This document shows, piece by piece, positions 25,641 to 37,700 of a DNA stretch of 64,000 bases; the stretch's first letter is position 1; each line of letters starts with the position of its first letter. Both the position numbers and the translations under genes were made by a program. Source of the DNA: Phoronis australis (taxonomy: Eukaryota > Phoronida > Phoronidae); NCBI GenBank assembly GCA_002633005.1, contig NMRA01000320.1, forward strand, positions 128,720 through 192,719, read 5' to 3'. The notes beneath the pieces were generated by a model that was not told where the DNA came from, did not search any database, and worked only from the letters and a program-made list of their open reading frames with translations.

Positions 25641-26529
25641 CGTCTGAAGATCAGTTGGTTGATGAATCCACTCGATGTCGGAAGTGTTTACAACCGGGAA
25701 GCGCACCTGTGCAAAGTTAATGACACACGCGATCAGAATTAATTATACACCGAAAGAAACTACCTGGTAAAAATAAGTTCTCCTTTTCCACAGACGAAAT
25801 TTCGAGGAACGGGTTCCACGAAACGAAAAGCACAAATATCTAAAACTAATCAGAGGGACTCGCGTACCCTTCGGAATTCTTTTGAATAATAACCGTCCGG
25901 AATGAGCTTTAAACCGCTGTTGCTGTTAATGTAAGCGCCCCTCTTACAGGTAAACATGCGTAAATTAAAACCGTCTCTTGTAATGATTTGCAACAGTAAA
26001 TGTTCAAATCACTCATAAATAAACTTTTTGTTGAATAACAAAGGATCAAAGATGCGTTTGTGCTTACTGGTGGTTCAAAATTTCTTCGTCAAACTGTTTA
26101 TCTCGATATTTCCAAAGGGCGGGAATTCAACAGCTACGACGATGACCAACGAGGGCGTTCTTTCGCGATGATGTCATCCTTGTCGCCTGAATCAGACTAT
26201 TGTTGTTTGAAGTGAGTACACATCTGTGACAAACCAGTCCATGCAATAAAATTGTATTTGGGTTAAATATTTTACAGTTAAAGTCGTTATAAACTCGCCT
26301 TCCATCACAAAATCAACTTTTTATTCAGATCACTAACCGTTATAAACAGAATCTTGCACGGCTGACCTAACATACAAGTACAGTCTACAAAACTATTATT
26401 AGTTAACTCGGTGAAAGTATACGTTTACTGAAAACAGGAAGCCTGTAGAATTGCAGAATTTTGGTTTTTAATTTTTATTAATTTTCCATGCGTGCACCCA
26501 GCCTTTAGCACTCGAATTTCTGGCGATGT

Positions 26530-26655
26530 GGACCTTTTGCGGACTCATTTTCTCAGACATTTTGTTTCTCTGAGGCGGACCTTTTTGCCCTCTTCGCCAA
26601 ATGGGGGAGGGTCATTCGACCCCCCCGAGCCCCCTCCCCTTGGGTGCGCGCACGT
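26530..26655. repeat. C-rich dispersed repeat, copy 1
   Basis: Shares TTTCTCTGAGGCG, CCTTTTTG and TTCGCCAAAT, followed by a homopolymer-rich GGGGG / CCCCCC tract, with the reverse complement of 28090-28225. Confidence 0.75.
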
Positions 26656-28089
26656 TTCCATTTAGTGGGCTATGTGACTATTATGTCTTTTTAGAAAAAT
26701 TTAGGAAAAAGCAAGGTACAACGGAACCTATAACGGGGACAAGTTTCATTTTATATAAACAGCCAAGATGACAACTCAAAAACGCTGCTGCAGTTTCTAA
26801 ATCATCATTTCGTTTTCGTTTTGTGCAATTATTTTCATGAAAATCGTAAAAGTCCTTTAAACTATTTTGAAACACTTTGGGGTTTTAAGCACTTTCAAGG
26901 AAACCTGCCAATTTTATCGCTTTTTTCACATGATGTGTTTACTAATTATTTTCACTAAACAGTTTCAACTCTATTTATTTTCTTTTTCCATGGTAAAAGT
27001 TCTTTTGCCTGCATACACCAGGTGTATTGTCACTTAAAAGCCGTGCATTTCGCCTTGCAAGTTTAGCTGTCTAAATGACTATTAAATTACTAAAAGTCAT
27101 TCTTTTACTTTCTCATAAAATCGGTCTCATAATAATCATAAGCCTGATAGGATATCAGTTTCGTTATTAAAAAGAACATCAAAACCATATGCGATTCAAG
27201 ATAACACTCAGTTCAAATTTTTTGGGATGACCAATTGTAAACTGCGGATTGGAACATGACGCGTGTACGCATTGCTTGGGATTTGAGTTACCGGTTCATT
27301 CGACTGTGATCGGATGAGTGCGTGGCACCTATTGTTTTCAAGCCCAAATGCAGTTCTACCTTGACAACTAAACAGGAGCGACATGCATCTTTAAAGCGGT
27401 ATTAAATCTGTATTTTCTGCTCTCAAAAACTGAACCAAGTCATTTACCGTTACAAAGTAGGTCTCAAATTGTCCCTAATTCAAATATTAGAGGTGATTTT
27501 AAGGTTCCAAAGAACTGTAAGTTCGTTATTTCTACAGACCAAGCTCATAAAATTTCAGGTGGTGCAGGGAGCTTTGTTTGAAGAAATTCTGAATTAAATG
27601 TCTTTCGAGGCACTGAAATGAAGTCAAATATTGGCCAAGGATCAACATAAGACCAGTTTCATAACAGTAAGTGGTCAAATCAAAACTTATTTATGTTCCA
27701 ATGAAGTTTGATGTAGAATGAAATTCGATTTCACCCTTCTGAGGCTGGGAGCCAGATGTGAAAAAGTGCGTTAGATTTTAACTAGGCTGCACTACTCAGG
27801 GTGACAATTGTTAGTGGGTACCAGGAGATAGCTGTTGAACCTGCGCATCAAGAAACACCTGACGCCACAACGCGTTTCAATTAAAATGTTCCTCTAGATG
27901 CGTCCCCATAGAGACGGGAAAAGTAAAAAAATCGCATTGCTCCTAAAAAACATAACTATGGACCTGAATGAGGCAGATACACCATTTTTCGAAGAATTCG
28001 ATAGCGCATTTATGTCCTCTTACAACTGAAAATACAATCAGATGATGAAAAATTCAGTGTACAGTGGAAAACTTTTTAAAACTCTCAGT

Positions 28090-28225
28090 AAATATACACA
28101 TTCGCGCATCCAGAGGGGGGGATTCGGGGGCCTCGAACCCCCCCCCCCACCTCTATTTGGCGAAGTGAGCAAAAAGGTGCGCCTCAGAGAAACACGAGTC
28201 CCAAAAAGTAGAAAACGAGACAAAA
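28090..28225. repeat. C-rich dispersed repeat, copy 2, inverted
   Basis: Inverted relative of 26530-26655, with a run of ten or more C. The open frames on both strands here arise from the G/C run. Confidence 0.75.
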
Positions 28226-29249
28226 AAGTCCACTAAAAAGACAGGAACTACCAAAATTTGGCGAATGTACAATTCATAGCTCTGAACGTACCCCGTTTTT
28301 ATAGGTCCTCATTCTCAAAAATTCGAGCCCCTCATTTTTTAGACTGGGTGCGCGCATGCGCAACATACCACTGACCAGATTTTTGAAAAAATTCTGTTAT
28401 ATAAGCTATTTACTTGGGTACTTTTTACGTCACTTTAGAATGTAAGTAGCAACTGATATTCGGTCATTTCCTTGTCGGTAAAATCTTTATAGGATGTAAT
28501 GGCATTGGTGACGTCATTTTGTTGTACTCGATAAATATATCACGAGAAATTATTTGCCTGAAGATGTAACGACCGAACTCGTTTCTTTGAATTTCATATT
28601 GCCAAGTTTCAAAACGGATTAGAAAGCTTGTTTAGCGCCGTTGCTACCAACTTGTTGCCAGTAAACGTTCATAAATTCTTCACGCGAACTACCAACAAAG
28701 ATCCGATCGTTCTCTAAACGCGTGGGTTCAATCAAGGTGTTGGTGTAAAAGTTTACCGAAAAAAAAGACAATTGCAAAGCACATCATGATTGGGTATGTA
28801 ATAAATTTTCACCTGCATGATTTTCCCTTTACCATAAAGAATACCAAAAGTAGCCAAGGTGTTCGTCAACCTTATGGACCAGTGTTGGATAGTCTCCTAG
28901 CGGCCGAATGGTTTGGAGGAGACTGCAAGATTTCCCATGATACCGGTTTCACGGCCGCTTAGATTCACGGTTGCATCTACCCTAGATAACGCCATGCACA
29001 CGTTTTCCCGTTTGTTGTAATGACATGTCCGTCGTATACTTATCAATAAAAATTTCCCAATTCACAAAAGGAATACAGTTCTGTTACATTAGAATGACCG
29101 CTACACAACAAGAAGATTCTGGTACCTGCGCCTCTAGGCAGTAGTTCTGATGTAGCAGCACTCAGCCCTAAGGTAATGTTTCTTGACAAATTTAGCAGCG
29201 GAAAAAAGGAGAGAGCGCTCTCTCCACATGTACCGTATTGTCGCGTCTT

Positions 29250-29615
29250 CAGGCCCATGGGCCTATATATGAAGTAATGACATTTTTTCGTGGCCTTTCT
29301 ATCAAGTGGTTAGCAGAAGCGCATGCGCCTAAGTTTCACATATAAGCCCAGGTAATGTCCCTTGTATAAGCCCATGATTAATTCGCACACGTTTTGACTT
29401 CCGCTATGCATGCCTCTTAATGGCAAGTTTTTTTTGCGTTTGCCTTTGTATCATTAAAGTTCGGTGGCGTTTTTTCAAGAAATTTGATAAATAGTTTTGT
29501 ATTGCTGTATTGCCACCCCTTTAGGCCCATGGGTCTGTATCCGAAATAATGCGATTTCGGCTTTTTTTCACCCAAGTGGTCCGCATATTGGCGCCATATA
29601 AACGTAGTTCTGCAC
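29250..29615. repeat. Pair of diverged direct repeats
   Basis: About 90 bp starting AGGCCCATGGGCCTATAT at 29250 and AGGCCCATGGGTCTGTAT at 29522, both running through AAGTGGT. Gap sequence not repeated. Confidence 0.6.
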
Positions 29616-31773
29616 AGACTATCATGAGCCTATATGGAGGTGCAATATGGCACGACATTGCAAAAATTAAGGCATGGCTGGCCATGCTTTACTGGCAGCA
29701 AATCGGTAACGCCGTGCACTGTCTGAGTCGAATCGTCAAGCGCCGGACACTTACCGAACTGGCAGTACACTAAGTCCGATGTCGACAGCGGTCGATAGGT
29801 CTCAGGCTAGAACATTTCGGCCAGACAAGGCGTGAAAAACTGAACAGAAACTTGCTACCTGTGTTAATTCAAGTTTTCCTTTGGCAGTATATGATAGAAA
29901 CTGTCAACTAATGCAATGGGGACGACTAGCAATTTCAGGGCGAAAAGTAAAATATAGGAAGCCTAAATAAAATTGATAGTCTAAACAAAGAAAAACAACA
30001 AGTGAACAGTTCCTTTTGGATGTTGCAGTGGACCTTGAAGGGCTGTAGTGTTTGGCGAGGCACATGTCAGCGATTTCAGTACATGACTGTCTTGCTCTTC
30101 TTGGGCAGGAGTACACCCTCGACGTTAGGCAGGACACCGCCTTTAGGGCTAGTGACACCCCTGAAGAATTGTTGCCGCGGCCAGCGAACTGCAAGTGACG
30201 CAGCTCTCACAGTCAGACTACATGAAAAGAAATTGGCGCGAAATACTTGCCTCCCAAAACGTCACTTCCGGAGTAAAGGACGAGTAATTGTTTAAATTAC
30301 AAAAAGCTGTAATTAAATGAAAAATATGTCTGGAATAATCAACGAACCTAATTTTTGCTAAAAATGACATGAAAAAGGTTGCCTTCGCCTTTAAGCACCT
30401 GGAAGTTGTACGTGATTCTCAACTCACTATGAATCATCGTTATGTGGATCTATTAAAAATAGTCAAAAACTTCTCAATCCATCTAGAAAACTTTCTAAAC
30501 ATATTTCCAATCTCCATTTAAAGCTGATTTTTTATTTTACCTAATTCTAAAATGAGAGGTAAAATAAAATTTATAAATCAATAATCAAATTAATAGTTAA
30601 AACTTTAATGCAAAATTGACTTTACTCTGTGTACTTGAAAGACTTCAGTATCAAGCTCTTCTTTTCCTATCAAGAGCTGTCAAGGGTTAAAGTATAGTTT
30701 TAAGATTTTATAATCAGACTTCTCTCCCCCTGTTAAGAAAACAGTAGTTGATTATTTATTTATATACTGTCATTCATGGAATTGATAATCTGCCAAATTT
30801 AATTATTATTAACCTATATAAAGGTGATATACATTAGAAATACCACTGAATTCATGATTATCGTCACTACCTTCAATCATTTAAAAAAACACCAATCATT
30901 GCCGGGTTAATTTTAGTGGAATGGTTTACCACTGGAGTTTAAAGTAGTCCAACCATTGCCATCTTTCCACTAAAGTACGTCTACTGGGTGAAAAAGATTG
31001 AGAGCAAGGTTATTACTTCAAGTCACAAAAGTTCCATCATAATTTCAATAATTTTACTAACGTATTGTGGTCAGTGTAACTTATAGTGGTGCTCACTATT
31101 TACTCACATGTCTGTCCGCCACAATGCCGAGTGTGAACGGCTCTTTCGCAGCACCACCAGTCCAATATACATGTATGATCACATCTGGTCTAATTTTGAC
31201 ATTAGTTATAGGAATCGAAAAACTCACGTTTTATTAAATTATTTCCATGATTTAGATTATGACTGTAATGTTTTATTACTCCAAAACCGCGATTTCATTT
31301 TTAATTGTCCCAGTAAGCAGTTGATTCAATATTTGCATCACTATTCAAAGCTGTTACTGGTATTTGTTCAGTTCCTATCATTTCCTCGTCTTGTTAGTTA
31401 CTCTGTTATTGCTAATCATTATATTTTGACTTAAATAATTTAACAATAATTACATATAATACCCCTAAATATAATGATTGGTGTCAGCGCTAATTCTTAG
31501 TTCTAGTACTGTATGGTCTTACACTAACACCACCAGCAACAACAGTTGGACAGAGCTTAGTAATCTCTAAAACTCTGCTTTTGATGGTTTTTAATACAGG
31601 GGAGAAGCCATTGAGGTGGCCTTGACAACTTCTGAAGCATTTTTTATAGCTTCTCCAGAAATCACTTTGTACCCAAATCTAGTTTTCTGTCCCACTTAAA
31701 AAAGAAAAGTCTTGAGCAAATGGTGCAATGGTGTAAAACAAAAGACGGCAACGTGTTAAGTTGTTTGTGTATT

Positions 31774-33941
31774 TTTATTCAGCATATTGTATACACATGA
31801 AATAAATAAATGCATACTTGACCGTACATGGACACAAGACTAGTTGTTCATAGCCATTTCAGAACATCCATGCCTAGAAACACAACTTAATGAATGGAAC
31901 AAATAGTGGTTGCCAGTTTCTGCCAGTGGTTGAAACCTTCCTCAATGTTCGTGTCAGAATTGTGCTTGGTCAACCTCAGTAGACAACCAGTGTGGGAAGC
32001 ATTTTAACTTGTGTTGAACACTGTAAAAGGAGTACTTCCATAAAATGCTGAATATGAACCAGGATTAAGTTCCAGAAGCAATTTCATTGTTCCATCATAT
32101 CATTGCAGTCCAGATTAAGCAAGCTTTATTGTAATCATACACCAAATGGCTACAGAGGAAAAAAAGAGACTGAAGCGTTGACCAAACAGTGAAGTGATAC
32201 AGGTACATCTACATTACGCATGACATTTGTTCTCATAATAATGACGTGCAAGGAAATTTGATCACCACAATATGGCAAAATCTCACCAATTTCAGACAAA
32301 AATGATGGCAAAAGTAGCGCTCTCGTAATTTTTCAAGGTCGTCTAATATTGTTGCCCACAATTTTTACAAAATACCATCTTAGTAGCTATGATGCAGAAC
32401 TTGAACATTGCAGAGCATCAGTTTGGCACTATAAATGCGTCCTTTAGGAAAAATGTGAACACAAAAAAATTTCACCAGTCCACCATATTGAGTCCTAGAC
32501 TGTCGAGATTTTCCTGTAACATCAACAACAAACCTCTAAATAACATTAACAAGACTAGATAGTACAGTATGAGTGAAATGGCAATACACAGTGAGATGAC
32601 AGCGTGGATGAGATAGAGAATAGCAACAACAGTGTTCTGCAATCTAAACATGAGGTTACCTACAATTGCACGGGAGGTGTGGCGAGCACCTGTAATTAAT
32701 CAGCATTTTAACGTAGGACAATATTCACAGGACAGGGGAACTATACAAAGATGCATTGGGGCATTGCAGAGCAAATATTTTTTTTACATACACTACAACA
32801 AAGAACATTTTTAAGTGTTAAAAGTTTTCCAGAGTAAAACAAGTCCATAATGAAATAAATAGACATTGCCAAAGGTCTCTTTGTCTAAAATGTCCCCGTT
32901 TCCTTGCCCAATTAGACTTTGCACATTCTATTTACACAAATGCATTAGCAGCTAAAGAATAAAATCACCAGGTTATAAGCAAAACATTGCCTGGGTCTGC
33001 ACATCTTACCAATATTATAAAATTCTTTAAAAGCACATTCCTGAACAACGATAACAAACTGGTCGGAAGCCGGATGTTTCCTAAGTGTAAACGAGCATAA
33101 ATAGTTAACAAATTTAATATACCCACTCCTCCAGGCATAAAAACACCATACATGGATATAAAGCCCCAGAAATAGTGCGATTTAGAATTTGATCAATTAT
33201 AAAAACATTCTTAGGAACTTAAAACCCCACGACTTGGCAGCCAAGCCAACCAAGCTTAAAATTTTTCTCGATAGACCACAATCAATACATGTTGAAAGTA
33301 ACTGAACAAAATGACCTGGAATGGCCCATAATGTAGGCCAAGGGCAATAGAATTCGCCATCATAGAGGCTGACTGTCAAGCCTGTTAATAGAGAATTAAC
33401 CATGAAGTTGAAAAAGTTGAAACGCTATTGGAAAGTTGGGACATTGCTGTCAAGATGGGTTGATACATGTCATTTCTGGTGTGAACAGAAAAAGTATTTA
33501 AACTTAACACAAATAACCCACTGCACAAACGGAGGCCATGTCTGAGGTGTAACTCGAAACCAAAGTTTGAGAGCACAACATATTCAGCATTTCACCCCAG
33601 TCATAGACTGACTAGAAAGTGCACTTCACAACCTCTCATGCACACAATCCCAGGACAATAGTGGAATGAACCATGTTTTGCTTTAGATGTTGGGATGGTA
33701 CTAACAAGCATTAAATGTCAACAAGAAACAGAAACAAGGTAGATTAAAATCTCAAATGGCTAAGGAAATATCGCGAGCAGCAAGGTGACATGCTTTACAC
33801 ACACACACCCCTGCTTTAAGTATCCAGAAGGTACGCTACTTACAGTCTCTTCAAAAGTTGTAACAAATACAACAATCACCTTCCTACTGACCAGTCAACT
33901 CATTAAACCCTTTACAGTAACACTGTATTTCTATTCAATCG
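31774..33941 (-). other. Probable 3'UTR of the receptor kinase gene
   Basis: Downstream of the TGA at 33942-33944. Minus-strand AATAAA hexamers occur at 32130-32125 and 31779-31774; either could be the poly(A) signal. No coding sequence seen. The true 3' end is not determined. Confidence 0.35.
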
Positions 33942-34734
33942 TCACACAACTGCGACATTATTCGGCGGAACATGCGTCCATTCTTTCGAATTATCGCTAC
34001 AGTAATCACTATCCGTTTTTTCATCCACCGAGCATGGTTTGTTTCCCCGCTTTGAAAACACGGGACTGTATGATATCGAGTTACATTTTGAGCTCGGATC
34101 CGCTTCGTGGCTCTGCGTGTGGAGCCAACCATTATTTGATTCACACTTCTGACTTGAGTTCTTACTATGACCTGGTGTACACAGCCAGCCATTAGATACC
34201 TGCTGATTGTCTTTCGTAAATGAGAGCGAGTCATTGACGTGCGTTGCCTGCGGCAACATGGGTCTGCACTCGTGACTGGAATGTAACGAGGAGGGTGTAA
34301 AACTGAACTGCAAAGTCAGGCTCTCCTGGGACGAGTGCAAACTTGGAATGGACTGTAACATATCATTGTCCTGCAGCTCATCTACGGGAGCCTGATCTCC
34401 GCATTTTTCCTTTTGCATGAAGTTTCGTTTCATTTCGTGTAGGGGATAAGCACCAGGGCTGCGTGGACCAGGCGACTGAGTTGGGTGATTGAATATGGAG
34501 GAGACTGATGAGGCCGACGGTAGGTTCCATCGACCGCCTGTTGGCTTAGCTGGCTTGGACACCATTTTGGACATGATGTTGATAGTCTCTTTCTCGTCCA
34601 TGGAGACCGAGGCGATTGGCTCCTCTAGGTAGGGGGAGAGTAGCTCCGGAGACTGTTGGAGAATGTCAGTGATCTGGGAGGCAGTTGGACGGTCCTCGGG
34701 CAGCCTGGACCAACACGCCAGTATGAGGTTCCGT
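33942..34734 (-). CDS. Receptor exon r: kinase end and cytoplasmic tail, stop codon
   Basis: Acceptor tttttag; TGA at 33944-33942. The first 25 codons finish the kinase (LACWSRLPEDRPTASQI, with the conserved CW and R). The other 235 or so residues form a Ser/Pro/Asn-rich tail with no known fold. It includes PTQSPGPRSPG and an internal repeat, NGWLCTPGHSKNSSQKC then NGWLHTQSHEADPSSKC. Confidence 0.95.
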
Positions 34735-37700
34735 CTAAAAATGGAAAAAAAACACGGTATGAAAACACTCATGGAGTTAGTGTAGGTACATTACTGTTTT
34801 TTTCCCAAACAGCTGAGAACGCAGATATAGATACGATCAGTGTTTTTCCTGAACACGTTCACTTCACTTGCAGCTTATTGTATGCGTCAAGTTTGATTAA
34901 GCGTGTCATGTTCTTCGTAGGAAAATTCACTGTGTTTAAACTAAATTACTAGTATTAAGAATGTACCTTCTGTAAATGGCACATCCAATTTCCAAGAAAT
35001 GATTGCATTGAAAGAAAACCCCTGTAAGTGCTTTTGGAAAAGATGGTAGAGTTCTCTCGGAAACACGTGGGCTTGAAATGAAATTCAAGTTAGAGGTTTA
35101 TTTTCTAGGCAACTTAGCTCCTAAAAGTCTGGCCACAAATTCATCGACAAGTGAACACTCCGTTCTAAGAATCAAAAATTGATGTCTCATCTACATTCTC
35201 AATTTGCCTGACATGCATAACAATCCCGAAAGAAGTTTTTTTACCCCTTTTTTCAAAGAGGGGTATTGGTTGGTGGGGGCTTTTTCAGAAATCCCGGTAT
35301 GGCTTCTTTGTGTAGAACTTAAATTATGGTTCCAAATTTCCACCATATCCTATGAAACAGGTGAAGAAATATAGTCCATACCAAATAACTACAGCACTAC
35401 TCACAGCTCGTCATCACAATGCGCCGAGATCGAGAGGGTGTTGCCCCGCCTCACATAATCCAGGACCTCACTGTTGGAGAAGCCTTGGTATGGGAAACTA
35501 CCAAATGTGATAATCTCGTAAAGCAGAATACCAAAACTCCACACGTCTGAGAACGGCGTGAATATCCCCTCTAGCAGGCTCTCCGGTGCCATCCACCGGA
35601 CAGGCAACATACCTGGCGACATACAAGGAACAATATTACGGTCATTTCACGCACTGATTCGCTCCAATGACGAATATCATCTTTGGCAAATCTCACTTAT
35701 TTTGCACACTATCTCATTTCGTACACCCAAAACTATTTGTAATATTTTGTCCCTCATTTGTTTCACACGAAGCTATTTGAGGAGAATTTCTCAACTTGCC
35801 TAATTTGAAGACAGTCACTAGTTTTACATTTCCAAAAATATCGATGTAAAGCCTCAAAATGTAAAAAACTTTTGTAACCATGCATGTGCCTTGAAAACAT
35901 AGTTTTATGGGTGTACTATTAATTTTGAAACGTTATTTAAGTAATCCGATCCTTGGTAATGAAGGTATCCTACAACTTTAAAGCTTCTGATAACCAACAG
36001 CATCTGAACTCAAAGAAATATTTCCAGGAAAATAACTTTAACCAAACACTGAATTTCATTAAATGTCCACTAATGCCATCTATTGGTAAGAACTTGACCT
36101 ACCTCTCTTGCTGAATCTATAGTAACCATGGTCAAACATCGGTCTAGCCATGCCAAAATCTCCGATCTTCACTGTCTTGTTGGCATGGACTAAGCAGTTA
36201 CGGCATGCTATATCCCTGCAACAAAAACAGTTGCGTTGCTCACAGTTTAGCATCTAAGCGAGGTTAAACGCCACAAGTAATTGTGATAGTGGATAGCCAA
36301 CAACAGTGCTTGTTTCCCAGGTTATTATTTTGAAAAATATAATAAAATGGGCAGTCATAACGGAGTGTGCCCTTGACCTCCACTACTCCTCTAGTAAATG
36401 CAAGATATTCACTGTAACGTCCTCAACGTACCTATGTACATATTCGTTTTCATGGAGGTAGTCCAGACCCCTAGCGACATCTTGTGCCATCTTGGTTAGT
36501 GACACGGGCGATACATCTTCTGCTTCTCTCACATCCTGCCCAACTAGTTGTCTCCTTGACAACAGAAACGTCTTAAGATCACCTGAAAACATAACAACAA
36601 CCATTAATGAGTAGTCACAACATGGTGGAAAAATGTTTTTGACTGCACAACAATTAAGGTGACATAGTCAGATAGGGAAATGTTTTGTTGAGATCAACCC
36701 CGAGATGTATTCAGACTATTACGACTTCTGAGCAGTCCGATTCTTTACAAGCTGAGCTAACTCTGCTCGATAAATACCAGATTAGTTTAAGGGCATTTAA
36801 CTGGAAAGGTCACTGGCCTCGATTTCAGCATATGACTGGAAGCTAACAGCGATAATTGGCGACATGAAATATAGTAACAAAACAAAACTGAATTTGTTTG
36901 TTTATTGCTCTGGTCAAATTTAATAACTTCAAGAAGTCTATCCCATCCAACAATAATATCTTCAAGAAGTCTATCCCATCCAACAACAATAATAATAACT
37001 TCAAGAAGGCTATCCCATCCAACAATAATAATACCTTCAACAAGCCTATCCCACCCAACAATAATAACGTCAACAAGTCTATCCTATCCAACAATAACTC
37101 TTCAACAAGTCTATCCCATCCAACAACAATAATAACTTTATCCCAACAATAAACCCAAAACTGATTGCGACCTTTTACCACTAAGGGAAACATTCACAAC
37201 CACACAAAAGGCAGTTACAAAAAAGTTTTAATGATACCAAGTACTTTTGAGAGTTAAACTACTTTGTTACTGGTGACAGTGCCCTTGGGTACAAGTAATG
37301 TCACTTGTTGGCAGTCACCAAAGGGGCTCACAATTCATCTTTTGACATGAAGATCAGAAAAATAAAACATTTCCGCTACATCATCTCAGCAGACAGAGCC
37401 AAGGAGCATATAAAAATTGATATCAATCCCATTAAACCACCTAATTAGTTTAATTCAGCAAGAACTCAGACACAGACAAATAATACCGTGTAACATGAAC
37501 TCCATAACGGCATAGGCTGGTTCACCCCTTGTACACACTCCCAGAAGGTTGACGATGTTATCATGGTCGAACCTCTTCATAGTCTCTGCTTCGCTCAGGA
37601 ATTCCAGCTGAAACAAACAAAAAACAAAACAAACAGTCAATCAGAGCATCTGTAAAAAACAATCAGGACATCTTGGGTAAACACTGAACTCCCGACATAG

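Larger units (their letters stand above)
25641..31770. other. Intergenic region, no gene recognised
   Basis: About 6 kb between the cadherin 5' end and the likely 3' end of the receptor gene. Open frames here are short, compositionally plain and lack splice-linked partners. It holds an inverted pair of C/G-rich repeats (26530 and 28090) and two diverged direct repeats beginning AGGCCCATGGG (29250 and 29522). Confidence 0.6.

Noticed and set aside
29904-30295. Overlapping open frames of about 97 codons on both strands
   Set aside because: Neither shows a domain, signal peptide or splice context; their overlap suggests chance.
31108-31434. 108-codon plus-strand open frame
   Set aside because: AT-rich, no family resemblance, no splice partners; probably chance.
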